Assembly: GCF_016427535.1 (NCBI RefSeq)
Contig: NZ_JAELXV010000006.1
Span: 62,001 to 126,000 of the forward strand
DNA length: 64,000 nucleotides
Source: Hymenobacter sp. BT559
GTDB lineage: Bacteria; Bacteroidota; Bacteroidia; Cytophagales; Hymenobacteraceae
Direction: 5' to 3'
Position numbers and translations under genes: made by a program
Part shown: positions 43,925 to 54,034 of the stretch, piece by piece
How positions within the stretch are numbered: the stretch's first letter is position 1
Layout of the letters: each line of letters begins with the position of its first letter
Notes under the pieces: model-generated
The model's input: only the letters and a program-made list of their open reading frames with translations
The model's database searches: none
Told to the model about the DNA's origin: nothing

Positions 43925-45178
43925 GTGACCGCTGCCCGCTCTACTACGTTTGCTGTTGGCCTAATAACCTGCCTGTTCTTTCTCTGGGGCTTTGCCTTGA
44001 ATCTGAACCCGATTCTGATTCCGCACCTCAAGAAAGCCTGCCAGCTTAATGACGGGCAGTCGGCGCTCATCGACTCGGCCTCCTACTTGGCGTATTTTCT
44101 GCTGGCGCTGCCGGCCGGGCAGTTTATGAAGCGCTTTGGCTACAAGGGCGGCATGCTGCTGGGCCTAGGGCTTTTTGCGCTGGGGGCGCTGCTATTCTAC
44201 CCCGCGGCGGCGCTGCGCTCCTACGCCTTTTTCCTAGGGGCGCTGTTCGTCATAGCCTCGGGCCTTACGTTTCTCGAAACGGCGGCTAACCCATACATCA
44301 CCGGCCTGGGCAGTCCCGAGGGCGCTACGCAGCGGCTGAATTTTGCGCAGTCGTTTAATGGCCTGGCGGCCACGCTGGCCCCGTTGCTGGGCGGCATTTT
44401 CATTTTGTCGGGCAAGAGCCCGAGTAGCGCGCAGCTGGCCGCCTTGTCGCTGGCCAACCTAGGAGCCTACCTCGACCACGAGGCTGCGGCCGTGCAGGTG
44501 CCTTACCTGCTCATCGGGGGCTTCGTGCTGCTCATTGCGCTGCTACTGTGGCGCACGCCCCTGCCCGCCCTGGCCGAGGAAGAAGCCGCCACTACCGACG
44601 AGGGGGGCCTGTGGCAGCAAAAAAACCTACTATTTGGCGTAGGGGCGCAGTTTTTCTACGTGGGGGCGCAGGTGTGCGTGAGCAGCTTTTTCATCCGTTT
44701 TGCCAGCAGCGTAGCGGGCATGGAAGAGAAACTGGCCGCGCAGTATCTAGCAGTGGCCTTGTTTGGATTCATGGCCGGGCGCTTCCTAGGTACCGTGCTG
44801 ATGCGATTTGTGCCGGCGGCGCGGCTGCTGGCCCTCTACAGCATATTCAACATAGGCTTGCTGGTGCTGGCCACCACGCTGCACGGCACGGGGGCGGTGT
44901 ATGCGCTGCTGGGGGTCGAGTTTTTCATGTCCATCATGTTCCCCACCATTTTTTCGCTGGGCATTCGGGGGCTGGGCAGCCGCACCAAAGATGGCTCGGC
45001 GCTGCTCGTGATGGCCATTGCGGGCGGGGCAGTGCTACCGGTGGTGATGGGGCACGTATCCGACGCTAGCACCATCCAAACGGCTTACCTGGTGCCCGCG
45101 CTGTGCTTCTTGGTGGTGCTGGGCTTCGCACTGCGCAACAGCTCGGTGAAGCAGCTTACGCTCTCCACGGCCCACTAA
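43925..45178 (+). CDS. fucP: L-fucose:H+ symporter, FucP type (MFS)
   Basis: 417 residues, GTG start at 43925 (no ATG fits before the first helix). CLFFLWGFALNLNPILIPHLKKACQL, SGLTFLETAANPYITGLG and FFMSIMFPTIFSLGIRGLG are FucP signatures, with about 12 helices. Inner-membrane proton symport of L-fucose is likely because the neighbours are fucose mutarotase, dehydrogenases and, further on, an alpha-L-fucosidase. Clearly related to the transporter at 11833. Confidence 0.9.
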   Translation: MTAARSTTFAVGLITCLFFLWGFALNLNPILIPHLKKACQLNDGQSALIDSASYLAYFLLALPAGQFMKRFGYKGGMLLGLGLFALGALLFYPAAALRSYAFFLGALFVIASGLTFLETAANPYITGLGSPEGATQRLNFAQSFNGLAATLAPLLGGIFILSGKSPSSAQLAALSLANLGAYLDHEAAAVQVPYLLIGGFVLLIALLLWRTPLPALAEEEAATTDEGGLWQQKNLLFGVGAQFFYVGAQVCVSSFFIRFASSVAGMEEKLAAQYLAVALFGFMAGRFLGTVLMRFVPAARLLALYSIFNIGLLVLATTLHGTGAVYALLGVEFFMSIMFPTIFSLGIRGLGSRTKDGSALLVMAIAGGAVLPVVMGHVSDASTIQTAYLVPALCFLVVLGFALRNSSVKQLTLSTAH

Positions 45179-45214
45179 ACCTGCCTATTTTCCTTGTCTA
45201 TTACTTTCTGAGCT

Positions 45215-46231
45215 ATGAATACCTTAGTCTGCACCGAGCCTGGTCACTTTGCCTATGACAACCGGCCTGCCCCCGTGCCGCAGCCGGGCCAGGCGCTGCT
45301 GCGCATCCGGCGGGTGGGCGTGTGCGGCACCGATTTGCACGCCTTTGAGGGCACCCAGCCCTTCTTCGTCTACCCTAGGGTGCTGGGCCACGAGCTGGCC
45401 GGCGAGCTGGTAGACACGGGCGGCGCCGAAGGCTTTGCTGTGGGCGACGCCGTGACCTTCATCCCCTATTTCAACTGCGGGCACTGCGTGGCCTGCCGCG
45501 CTGGCAAGCCTAACTGCTGCGTGCACATGCAGGTGTGCGGCGTGCACGTCGATGGCGGCCTGACCGAGCTGCTGGCCGTGCCCGCCACCGCCTTGGTGCA
45601 CGGCCAGGGCCTGGGCTTCGACGAGCTGGCCCTCGTGGAACCGCTGGCTATTGGAGCCCACGGCGTGCGCCGGGCCGACGTGCAGCCCGGCGAGTGGGTA
45701 CTGGTGGTGGGTGCCGGCCCCATTGGCCTCGGCATCATGGAGTTTGCTCGCATAGCGGGCGGCCAGGTTATTGCCCTCGATGTGAATGAGCAGCGTCTCG
45801 CCTTTTGCCGCGAGCGCCTAGGTGTGGCGCACACCATCAACGCTCGCGGCACCGACGTGGCGGCGCAGCTGGCAGCCATCACCGGTGGCGACATGCCCAC
45901 CGTCGTTATCGACGCCACGGGCAGCCTAGGGGCTATCAACCAGGGCTTTGCTTATCTAGCCCACGGCGGGCGCTACGTGCTGGTGGGCTTGCAAAAGGGC
46001 GAACTCAGCTTTTCGCACCCCAAGTTCCACAAGCGCGAGGCTACGCTCATGAGCAGCCGAAACGCTACGCGCCAAGATTTCGAGCACGTCATCAGCGCTA
46101 TGAAGCAGGGCCTGGTGAAGCCTACTACTTACATCACGCACCGCACGGGCTTTGGCGAGGTAAAGGCGGAGTTTGCTTCCTGGCTCGACCCCACCACTGG
46201 GGTCATCAAGGCCATGATTGAGCTGCCCTAG
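45215..46231 (+). CDS. Zinc-dependent alcohol (sugar-type) dehydrogenase
   Basis: 338-residue medium-chain dehydrogenase. Catalytic zinc ligands in VGVCGTDLHAFEG and RVLGHELAGEL, structural zinc cysteines in CGHCVACRAGKPNCC, NAD-binding LVVGAGPIGLGIMEFA. Group of polyol/galactonate/threonine-type dehydrogenases. In the fucose locus it may oxidise a hydroxyl of a fuconate-derived acid, but the step is not certain. The stop TAG (46229-46231) is inside CCTAGG. Transcribed with the FucP gene (36 bp gap). Confidence 0.88.
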   Translation: MNTLVCTEPGHFAYDNRPAPVPQPGQALLRIRRVGVCGTDLHAFEGTQPFFVYPRVLGHELAGELVDTGGAEGFAVGDAVTFIPYFNCGHCVACRAGKPNCCVHMQVCGVHVDGGLTELLAVPATALVHGQGLGFDELALVEPLAIGAHGVRRADVQPGEWVLVVGAGPIGLGIMEFARIAGGQVIALDVNEQRLAFCRERLGVAHTINARGTDVAAQLAAITGGDMPTVVIDATGSLGAINQGFAYLAHGGRYVLVGLQKGELSFSHPKFHKREATLMSSRNATRQDFEHVISAMKQGLVKPTTYITHRTGFGEVKAEFASWLDPTTGVIKAMIELP

Positions 46232-46259
46232 GTTCCCAGCAGCCGCTCTTTTTACACCC

Positions 46260-46277
46260 TGCACAATCGATTGCTAA
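46260..46277. promoter_or_regulatory. LacI-type operator, one half degraded, before susC
   Basis: TGCACAATCGATTGCTAA: the left 13 bases equal those of the perfect palindrome at 27279-27300, the right end is changed. Lies 76 bp before the SusC start. Confidence 0.5.
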
Positions 46278-46352
46278 TCCTGCGACTTTAAGCCGCCAGC
46301 TAGCGCACGCCCAAACCGTACTTTACTTTTCCCACTCAACCCGTTGCCAATC

Positions 46353-49300
46353 ATGAAGATACCGCTCTACTACCTCTTGTTTGCCACGCGCCGGCCACTG
46401 GGCTTAGCGGTGGCCGGCCTAGGGCTGGCCCTGGCCCCGCTGGCGGCCCAGGCGCAGGCTGCCCGCACCGTGTCGGGCACCGTGACCGACAACACCGGAG
46501 CCGCGCTGCCCGGCGTGACGGTGGTGCTGAAAGGCACTACCAACGGCCAGAGCACCGGGGCCGATGGCAAGTTTAGCATCTCGCTGCCGGCCGGGCCTGC
46601 CACGCTGCAGTTTTCCTTCGTGGGCTTCGCCAGCCAAGAGTTTGTCATTACCGACCAGGCTACGCTGGCCGTGACCCTGGGCGCGGCAGCCAAGGGCCTC
46701 GATGAGGTAGTGGTGGTGGGCTACGGCACCCAGAAAAAAGCCAACCTAACCGGCGCGGTGGCTACCATCTCGTCGGGTGATATCGACAACCGGCCCATTA
46801 CGCAGGCATCGCAGGCGCTGGCGGGCTTGGCGCCCGGCGTGCAGGTGCAGCAGCCCAGCGGCCGGCCGGGGGCCAACGGGTCTAATATCACCATCCGGGG
46901 CATTGGCACGTTTAACTCGGGCAGCGCGCCGCTGGTGCTGATTGACGGTATTGCGGGCTCGATTGACGATGTGGCGCCCGACAACATCGGCACCATTACG
47001 GTGCTCAAGGATGCAGCGTCGGCAGCTATTTACGGCAACCGGGCGGCTAACGGCGTTATTCTGATAACGACCAAACGCGGGCAGCCGGGCAAAATCGACA
47101 TCAGCTACAGCAACTACGTGGGCTGGGAGAAGGTGGCGAAACTACCGCAGTTTGTGAACTCGGCCACCTACGCCCGCCTCACGGGTGCGTCGCCTGAAAC
47201 GGTGGCTAAGTATGAGGCTGGTGATGACCCTGACAACTTCCCCAACGTGTACCACTTGCGCGACTTGCTGAACTCGGGCTCGGGCTTTCAGCAGTACCAC
47301 AACCTGAGCTTTGCGGGCGGCGAAAACAAGACCACCTACCTGTTTTCGGCCAGCTACCGCGGCCAGGACGGCATCACGGCCGAGACCAACAACAAGCGCT
47401 TTGACATTCAGGCCAACATCGACAGCAAGCTGCGCGACAACCTGACGCTGAAAACTAGCCTGCTGGGCTTTTCGCAAGTGCGTAACCAACCGGTTTCTAA
47501 CTCAGGCAGCATCGACGACATCATCGTGTACGCGGTGCGCGAGCCCAACACCTACGCCGGGCGCAAGTCGGACGGCACCTATGGGCACCAGGACTACTAC
47601 GCTCCTGAAGCGTGGCTCGATAGCGAGAGCTTCGATAAGTTTCGGGCCAAGAACTTCTACGGCAACACGGCCCTCACCTACGAGCCCATCAAGGGCCTGA
47701 GCCTCAGCGGCACGGCGGGCTACCACTACTACACCGGCACCACCACCACCTTCCGGCCCGATATCAACCTCGACAAGAACACCTACGTAGGACCCAACAA
47801 CCTCTACAACAGCACCTACGACGGCCAGGAAGTGACGCTGATTGGCCTGGCGACCTATGCCAAGTCCATTGGTGAGCACAATTTTAAGCTGCTGCTGGGC
47901 TACCAGCAGGAAGAGCACCGCGACAACTCGTTTTACGCCTCCCGTGACCGGTTTCCCAATAACCTGCTGTACCAGCTCGACGCGGGCGCTACCACCAACC
48001 AGCAAAACGGCGGCTCGGCCGGCGAGTACGCCTTCCGCTCCTACTTCGGGCGCCTGAACTACAATTTCAACGAGCGGTACCTGCTGGAGTTTAACGCCCG
48101 CTACGATGGCTCGTCGCGCTTTGCGCCGGGCAACAAATACGGACTGTTTCCGGCCGTGTCGGCGGGCTGGCGCTTATCGGAAGAGCGGTTTATCAAAGAC
48201 CAGGTTAGCTGGCTCGATGAGCTAAAAATCAGGGGCTCGTATGGCACGCTCGGCAACGCCAATATCGCCAACTACCCCTACCAGTACACCTTCAGCACCA
48301 GCCCCAAGTACACGTTTGGCGGCGTTATCGCGCCGGGCGCGGCGGTGACCTCGGCGGCCAACCCCGACATTCAGTGGGAAACCACCACGTCGAGCGATAT
48401 CGGCCTGGATTTCAGCTTCTGGAAGGGCAAGCTCAGCGGCTCCTTCGACGTGTACGAGCGCACGGCCAAGGACATTCTCTACCGCGTGCCGGTATCGGGC
48501 GCCCTAGGGCTCGATGCACCCATCGTGAACGCAGGCTCCATTCGCAACCGGGGCTTTGAGGCTATCCTGACCTACAACGTCAGCGCCGGGGGCTTCCGCT
48601 TGGCCGTATCACCCAACTTCACCTACAACCAGCAGCAAGTCACCAAGATTGCCGGCGACTTACAGTCGGTGATTCCTAACTTCTTCCTAGGGCAGCAGCT
48701 GAACCCCATTTACGGCTACGTGGCCGATGGGCTCTTTAAGGATGGGGCCGACGTGGCCAGCTACCCCACGCAGCCCAGCGGCGGCCAGCCGGGGGCTATT
48801 CGCTTCAAGGACATCAGCGGCCCCGACGGGGTGCCCGACGGTAAGGTAGACGCCACCTACGACCGCACCATCATCGGCAATAAGAGCCCTAAAACCTCCT
48901 ACGGCCTCAACATCACGGCCAGCTACAAGGGCTTCGACTTGGCCATGCTATTTCAGGGCCTAGGGGGCTACACCGTGCAAATGGGCTCGTACCAGGCCTT
49001 TGCCTACTACAACGGGGGCAACATTCAGCAGTGGCAGGCCGACAACGCCTGGACCGTAGACAACCCCGACCCCAACGCCAAGTACCCGCGCATTACCAGC
49101 CTAGGGCAGGGCAGCGCCAACGTGCAAACCAACTCCTTCTGGAACCGCCCGGGCACGTTCCTGCGCTTCAAAAACCTGCAAATCGGCTACACGCTGCCCG
49201 CGGGCGTGCTGCAAAAGCTGCACATCAGCCGGCTGCGGGTGTTTGCCGGGGGCCAGAATCTGTTTAGCCTCAACAGCTTCTACCCCGGTTGGGACCCCGA

Positions 49301-49382
49301 AAACAGCCAGGGCTCGGGCGGCGGCGCCAGCTTCTACCCACTCACCAAGGTGTACACCTTTGGCCTGAACGTCAAGCTCTAA
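46353..49382 (+). CDS. SusC-like TonB-linked outer membrane transporter
   Basis: 1009 residues from ATG at 46353 (MKIPLYYLLFATRRP). Signal peptide to about AAQAQA, carboxypeptidase-regulatory-like domain (RTVSGTVTDNTGAALPGVTVVLKGTTNGQ), TonB box region (LDEVVVVGYGTQKKANLTGAV), plug (GIGTFNSGSAPLVLIDGIAGSIDDVAPDNIGTITVLKDAASAAIYG in part) and beta-barrel ending TFGLNVKL. Imports oligosaccharides across the outer membrane with the SusD protein encoded next. Substrate by context: fucose-containing glycan. Confidence 0.96.
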   Translation: MKIPLYYLLFATRRPLGLAVAGLGLALAPLAAQAQAARTVSGTVTDNTGAALPGVTVVLKGTTNGQSTGADGKFSISLPAGPATLQFSFVGFASQEFVITDQATLAVTLGAAAKGLDEVVVVGYGTQKKANLTGAVATISSGDIDNRPITQASQALAGLAPGVQVQQPSGRPGANGSNITIRGIGTFNSGSAPLVLIDGIAGSIDDVAPDNIGTITVLKDAASAAIYGNRAANGVILITTKRGQPGKIDISYSNYVGWEKVAKLPQFVNSATYARLTGASPETVAKYEAGDDPDNFPNVYHLRDLLNSGSGFQQYHNLSFAGGENKTTYLFSASYRGQDGITAETNNKRFDIQANIDSKLRDNLTLKTSLLGFSQVRNQPVSNSGSIDDIIVYAVREPNTYAGRKSDGTYGHQDYYAPEAWLDSESFDKFRAKNFYGNTALTYEPIKGLSLSGTAGYHYYTGTTTTFRPDINLDKNTYVGPNNLYNSTYDGQEVTLIGLATYAKSIGEHNFKLLLGYQQEEHRDNSFYASRDRFPNNLLYQLDAGATTNQQNGGSAGEYAFRSYFGRLNYNFNERYLLEFNARYDGSSRFAPGNKYGLFPAVSAGWRLSEERFIKDQVSWLDELKIRGSYGTLGNANIANYPYQYTFSTSPKYTFGGVIAPGAAVTSAANPDIQWETTTSSDIGLDFSFWKGKLSGSFDVYERTAKDILYRVPVSGALGLDAPIVNAGSIRNRGFEAILTYNVSAGGFRLAVSPNFTYNQQQVTKIAGDLQSVIPNFFLGQQLNPIYGYVADGLFKDGADVASYPTQPSGGQPGAIRFKDISGPDGVPDGKVDATYDRTIIGNKSPKTSYGLNITASYKGFDLAMLFQGLGGYTVQMGSYQAFAYYNGGNIQQWQADNAWTVDNPDPNAKYPRITSLGQGSANVQTNSFWNRPGTFLRFKNLQIGYTLPAGVLQKLHISRLRVFAGGQNLFSLNSFYPGWDPENSQGSGGGASFYPLTKVYTFGLNVKL

Positions 49383-49421
49383 GGCGGGCCTATTCTTTGA
49401 ATTATTCAACTGGCTATTATC

Positions 49422-51053
49422 ATGAAATTCCCTTTTCTGCGCCGGCCCGCCGGGGCCATTCTTACCCTAGGGCTGCTGCTGGGCACAGCCACCAGCTGCA
49501 AAGACCTGCTCGACAAACAGCCGCTTTCCTCGATTTCGGACGCCACCTTTTGGCGCACCGCCAACGATGCTACCCTGGCCCTGAATGGGGTGTACGACAC
49601 TGGGTACGGCTACACGCACTACACCTTTTGGGCAGGCCAATCGCTGCTAGGCCTCGACCTGATGGCCGGCAACGGGTCGGAGAAAGAATACATTCCCGAC
49701 CAGTTTACCGACGGTACGCTCAACTCGGCCTACGGCTTTGTGCGCGACTACTACACCCAAACCTACCGGCAGATTACGCGCTGCAACAACTTCCTCGACA
49801 ACATCGACAAAGTGACGATGGACGCCGGGCAGAAGGCCATTATGGTCAACGAGGTGCGCACCATCCGGGCCTACGACTATTTCAACCTAGCGCTCTATTT
49901 TGGCGACGTACCCCTCATTGAGCACGTGCTGTCGGTGGAAGAAGCCAACAGCGTGTTCCGTGCCCCCAAGGCCGACGTGTGGGCCTTTTGCGAAAAGGAA
50001 CTAAAGGCGGCTGCCGCCGTGCTGCCCCCCTCGGTGCCCGATGCCAGCCAAGGCCACATGACGGCCGCCAGCGCCCTGGCCATCCTAGGTCGCCTGCAAC
50101 TGGCCGAGAAGAAGTGGGCCGATGCCGCCACCAGCTACAAGACCATCATGGACTTTGGCTACTACAGCATCGACCCGCGCTACCGCGAGCTGTTTCTCAA
50201 CGCCGGCGAGCTGAGCCACGAGGTCATCATGTCGCAGCAGTACATCCGCAACAGCTACGACCACACCCTACTGCAATACCTGACGCCCGAGACCTGGGGC
50301 GGCTGGCACCAGTATTCGCCCTTCAATGAGCTGGTAAAGGACTTTGAGTGCATCGATGGCTTGCCGATTACGCAATCGCCGCTCTACGACAAAAACAATC
50401 CCTACGCCAACCGTGACCCGCGCCTCGACCTCACGGTCTTGATTTCGGACCGCAGCACATTTCGGGGCCGCACCTACTCGGCCCAGCCCAATACTACCCT
50501 GCCCGACCGCCTCAACCAGTATCCTGGCATCTGGAGCGGCTACGCCATCTACAAGTTTTTGGAGGACGACCCCAACGTGGCCACCACCACCAACGATGGC
50601 AACAACTTCACCATCATTCGCTACGCCGAAGTGCTCCTAGGGTACCTAGAGGCCAAGCTGGAAGGCGGTGCCCCCGTAGACCAAGCCCTGCTCGATGCCA
50701 CCATTAACAAGGTGCGGGGCCGGGCGGCCATCAAAATGCCCGCCGTCACGACCACCGACCCGGCCGCGCTGCGCACCGTGCTGCGCCGCGAGCGCCGCGT
50801 AGAGTTTGCCTTCGAGGGCCTGCGCTACTTCGACTGCCTACGCTGGGGCATCATCGCATCTGAAAACCAGAAGCAGTTTACGGGGATGAAGCTCACCAAT
50901 AACCCGAGCACCTACACCGCCTTCCCGGTCGATGCCGAGGGCTACTACCTCTACAAGAAGCGCAATTTCATCGTGGGCAAAAACGAGCTGTGGCCCATCC
51001 CACAGTCGGAGCGCGACCTGAACAAGAATCTGACGCAGAATCCGGGCTACTAG
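49422..51053 (+). CDS. SusD/RagB-like outer membrane lipoprotein
   Basis: 543 residues, lipoprotein signal (LLLGTATSC), then the SusD pattern: DLLDKQPLSSISDATFWRTANDATLALNGVYD, TPR-like helices (VNEVRTIRAYDYFNLALYFGDVPLI), and the C-terminal LRRERRVEFAFEGLRYFDCLRWG. Surface glycan-binding lid of the SusC transporter. 39 bp after susC. Confidence 0.96.
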   Translation: MKFPFLRRPAGAILTLGLLLGTATSCKDLLDKQPLSSISDATFWRTANDATLALNGVYDTGYGYTHYTFWAGQSLLGLDLMAGNGSEKEYIPDQFTDGTLNSAYGFVRDYYTQTYRQITRCNNFLDNIDKVTMDAGQKAIMVNEVRTIRAYDYFNLALYFGDVPLIEHVLSVEEANSVFRAPKADVWAFCEKELKAAAAVLPPSVPDASQGHMTAASALAILGRLQLAEKKWADAATSYKTIMDFGYYSIDPRYRELFLNAGELSHEVIMSQQYIRNSYDHTLLQYLTPETWGGWHQYSPFNELVKDFECIDGLPITQSPLYDKNNPYANRDPRLDLTVLISDRSTFRGRTYSAQPNTTLPDRLNQYPGIWSGYAIYKFLEDDPNVATTTNDGNNFTIIRYAEVLLGYLEAKLEGGAPVDQALLDATINKVRGRAAIKMPAVTTTDPAALRTVLRRERRVEFAFEGLRYFDCLRWGIIASENQKQFTGMKLTNNPSTYTAFPVDAEGYYLYKKRNFIVGKNELWPIPQSERDLNKNLTQNPGY

Positions 51054-51075
51054 GTTTGTATGCTGAGCTACTCCA

Positions 51076-51170
51076 AGCATTTGTCATTGCGAGCATAGCG
51101 CAGCAATCGCACCCGAACAGCGCGACTGCACAGATGCGACTGCTGCGCTACCCTCGCAATGACAAACGCT
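51076..51170. repeat. REP-like palindrome, type GTCATTGCGAGC
   Basis: 35-nt arms (51076-51110, 51136-51170) with about four mismatches, between susD and the fucosidase gene. Confidence 0.8.
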
Positions 51171-51224
51171 TTAAAAAGTCTTTTTACCTGATTCAACCCT
51201 GCACTAAGCTTCTATCCTATCCTA

Positions 51225-52874
51225 ATGAACCGTAGAACCCTACTCAAAAACCTCGCCCTGGCTGCCCCCGCCGCCTGGCTGCCCGGTGTGGTGGCTGGCC
51301 TCAATTGGAGCCCGCTGGCGCGCATAGCGCCTAGCCCCTTCCAGCCTACCTGGGACTCGCTGGCCCGCTACCAAACGCCCGAGTGGTTTCGCGATGCCAA
51401 GTTTGGCCTGTGGGCGCACTGGGGGCCGCAGTGCCAACCCGAGCGCGGCGACTGGTACGCCCGCGGCATGTACGAGGAGGGCTCCGACCAGTACAAGTTT
51501 CACTGCGAGAAGTACGGCCACCCGTCCAAATTTGGCTTCAAGGACGTGATAAATGAGTGGAAGGCCGAAGAGTGGAACCCCGACGAACTGCTAGCGCTGT
51601 ACAAGAAGGCCGGGGCCAAGTACTTCGTGTGCCTGGCGAATCACCACGACAACTTCGACCTCTACGACAGCAGTCACCAGCCCTGGAACTCGACCCGCCT
51701 AGGTCCTAAAAAAGACTTGGTAGGCGGTTGGGCCAAAGCCGCCAAAAAGCAGGGCCTGCGCTTCGGGGTGAGCGTGCACGCCGCCCACACTTGGAGCTGG
51801 CTGGAAGTATCGCAGCGAGCCGACAAAAACGGCCCACTAGCCGGTGTGCCCTACGACGGCAAAATCACCACTGCCGACGGCCAGGGCAAGTGGTGGCAGG
51901 GTTACGACCCGCAGTCCCTCTACGCCCAAAACCATCCCTTGAGCGAGAACAGCCAAGACAACGGCATGATACACCGGCAGTGGAACTGGGGCAACGGCGT
52001 GACGCCGCCAAGCAAGGAGTACTGCGAGAAGTTCTACAACCGCACCATCGAGCTACTCGACAAGTACCAGCCCGACGTGGTGTATTTCGACGACACGGCC
52101 CTGCCGCTGTGGCCCGTGAACGACGCCGGCCTGCGCATTGCGGCGCACATGTATAACACCAGCACCCAGCGCCACGGCGGCCGCAACGAAGCCGTTATCC
52201 TAGGCAAAATTCTGACGCCCGAGCAGCGCAAGTGCATGGTCTGGGACATCGAGCGCGGCCAGAGCAATGAGATTGAGCCCCTGCCTTGGCAAACCGATAC
52301 CTGCCTAGGTCAGTGGCATTACGACCGCCGCATCTACGACCAGCACGGCTACAAAAGCGCCAAGACGGTCATCCACACGCTCGTGGACGTAGTGAGCAAA
52401 AACGGCAACCTGCTGGTGAGCGTGCCCGTGCGCGGCAACGGCACCATCGACGACCAGGAGCGCACCATCGTAGAGGGCATCGGCGCCTGGATGCAGGTAA
52501 ACGGCGAGAGCATCTACGGCACCCGACCCTGGAAAATATTCGGCGAAGGCCCAGCCCAGCAGGCCGCGGCCGCCCTCAGCGCCCAGGGCTTCAACGAGGG
52601 CAAGGGCAAGCCCTTCGGCCCCGAGGACATCCGCTATGTCACCAAGGGCAAAACGCTCTACGCCACGGCCCTAGGGTGGCCCACCAATGGCAAGCTGCTG
52701 CTAAAGTCGCTGGCCGTGGGCGGGCCGCACTACACGGGTAAAATCAAGCAAGTAGAGTTGCTAGGCGCGCCGGGCAAGCTCAAGTTTGAGCACACCAAGG
52801 ACGGGCTGGCCGTAGTGCTGCCCGCCCAACAGCCCAACGACATTGCCTACCCGCTGAAGATTATACCGGCCTAG
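51225..52874 (+). CDS. GH29 alpha-L-fucosidase
   Basis: 549 residues. N-terminus MNRRTLLKNLALAAPAAWLP has a twin-arginine-like signal. GH29 blocks: WFRDAKFGLWAHWGPQC, KYFVCLANHHDNFDLYDS (His pair), RFGVSVHAAHTWSW and the nucleophile region PDVVYFDDTALP (Asp289/290). Releases L-fucose from oligosaccharides; it provides the substrate name for the whole locus. The stop TAG (52872-52874) is inside CCTAGG. Confidence 0.92.
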   Translation: MNRRTLLKNLALAAPAAWLPGVVAGLNWSPLARIAPSPFQPTWDSLARYQTPEWFRDAKFGLWAHWGPQCQPERGDWYARGMYEEGSDQYKFHCEKYGHPSKFGFKDVINEWKAEEWNPDELLALYKKAGAKYFVCLANHHDNFDLYDSSHQPWNSTRLGPKKDLVGGWAKAAKKQGLRFGVSVHAAHTWSWLEVSQRADKNGPLAGVPYDGKITTADGQGKWWQGYDPQSLYAQNHPLSENSQDNGMIHRQWNWGNGVTPPSKEYCEKFYNRTIELLDKYQPDVVYFDDTALPLWPVNDAGLRIAAHMYNTSTQRHGGRNEAVILGKILTPEQRKCMVWDIERGQSNEIEPLPWQTDTCLGQWHYDRRIYDQHGYKSAKTVIHTLVDVVSKNGNLLVSVPVRGNGTIDDQERTIVEGIGAWMQVNGESIYGTRPWKIFGEGPAQQAAAALSAQGFNEGKGKPFGPEDIRYVTKGKTLYATALGWPTNGKLLLKSLAVGGPHYTGKIKQVELLGAPGKLKFEHTKDGLAVVLPAQQPNDIAYPLKIIPA

Positions 52875-52903
52875 GGTGGCTTCTGGCAGCGGTTGAGGCT
52901 AAT

Positions 52904-52956
52904 GCAAAAAAGGCTAGTCGTTGTGGCACCGAGCCACAACGACTAGCCTTTTTTGC
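52904..52956. terminator. Bidirectional Rho-independent terminator
   Basis: Perfect 24-nt arms (52904-52927, 52933-52956), 5-nt loop, A6 on the left and T6 on the right; ends both the fucosidase gene and the leftward GH43 gene. Confidence 0.93.
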
Positions 52957-52972
52957 CAGGTTTCCTAGGTGC

Positions 52973-53965
52973 CTATTTGGCGGCCTGCACGCCCTCGGTA
53001 GTCATTTGCACGCGCTTCAGGGTGCCGTCTTTGTTGTAGTAGAGGTAGTCGATGCACACCGAGCGGCGGAAGCTGCCGCCGCGCACGTCCATACCACCGT
53101 TGTGGTAGATGAAGTAAGACTTGCCTTTGAAGTCGATGATGGACTGGTGATTGGTGTTCGAGTTACCAGCTATTTCATTGAGCAGGCCCTTATACTCCCA
53201 TGGGCCGTCGAGGCTGCGGCTCATGGCGTAGGCTATTTTCTCGGGAAACTCGGTGGCGAAGCTCAGGTAGTACCAGCCGTTGTGCTCGTGCACCCAGGGC
53301 GCCTCCGTAAAGCGCGGCAGGCCGCTCACGGTCTGGATGGGCCCATCTAGCTCGGTCATGTTGGGCTTGAGCTTGGCGTAGTAGCAAGCGGTATTGCCCC
53401 AGAACAGATAAGCCTGGCCTTTCTTGTCGATAATAACCGTGGGGTCGATATCATCCCAACTGATAGTTGTCGACTTGGTCATATCATTGGTAATTAAGGC
53501 CGAGCCGCGGGCGTCCTTAAACGGACCCGTGGGATTGTCGGCCACCGCTACCCCAATGGCCTTGCCCGGGATGGTGCCGTGCTCTACGGCCGCGTACCAG
53601 TAAAACTTACCATTGCGGGCAATTACCTGCGAGGCCCAGGCATCATCTTTGGCCCAGGCAAAGTCGCTGACTTTCAGCGGCACCGGGTGCTCGGTCCAGT
53701 TCACCATGTCCTTCGATGAGAAGCACAGCCACTCATGCATCACGTAGCGCTCCTGCGGGGCGGGCGCCTCATCGTGGCCGGTGTAGAGGTATACCGTGCC
53801 GTTTTGCACCATAGCGGCGGGGTCGGCAGTGTATTTGGTTTTGATGATGGGGTTGCCGCCCGGGCTGGCCGGGGCCGCCGGAGCTTGCGCCGACGCGGAG
53901 CCGGCTGCTAAGAGTAGCCCTAAGGCCGCGTTTGAAAGTAAAAGAGACAGGGTTTTGCGCAACAT
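52973..53965 (-). CDS. GH43 glycosidase (arabinofuranosidase/xylosidase type)
   Basis: 330 residues, signal peptide (LLLAAGSASAQ). Five-bladed propeller with base Asp in KYTADPAAMV, modulating Asp in DDIDPTVII and acid Glu in PRFTEAPWVHEH. The group includes alpha-L-arabinofuranosidases and beta-xylosidases; specificity not determinable by eye. Second gene of a leftward pair, 69 bp after the GH43 at 54035. Confidence 0.9.
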   Translation of the reverse strand: MLRKTLSLLLSNAALGLLLAAGSASAQAPAAPASPGGNPIIKTKYTADPAAMVQNGTVYLYTGHDEAPAPQERYVMHEWLCFSSKDMVNWTEHPVPLKVSDFAWAKDDAWASQVIARNGKFYWYAAVEHGTIPGKAIGVAVADNPTGPFKDARGSALITNDMTKSTTISWDDIDPTVIIDKKGQAYLFWGNTACYYAKLKPNMTELDGPIQTVSGLPRFTEAPWVHEHNGWYYLSFATEFPEKIAYAMSRSLDGPWEYKGLLNEIAGNSNTNHQSIIDFKGKSYFIYHNGGMDVRGGSFRRSVCIDYLYYNKDGTLKRVQMTTEGVQAAK

Positions 53966-54034
53966 GGGAAGCTAAAGTAGGATGGGATAAGAAGCTGTCT
54001 AAGGTATTTCTATCGGTTTAAAGGTCTACCCGCA

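Noticed and set aside
43925..45178. Possible pseudogene because no ATG start
   Set aside because: A GTG at 43925 fits and the whole FucP sequence is intact.
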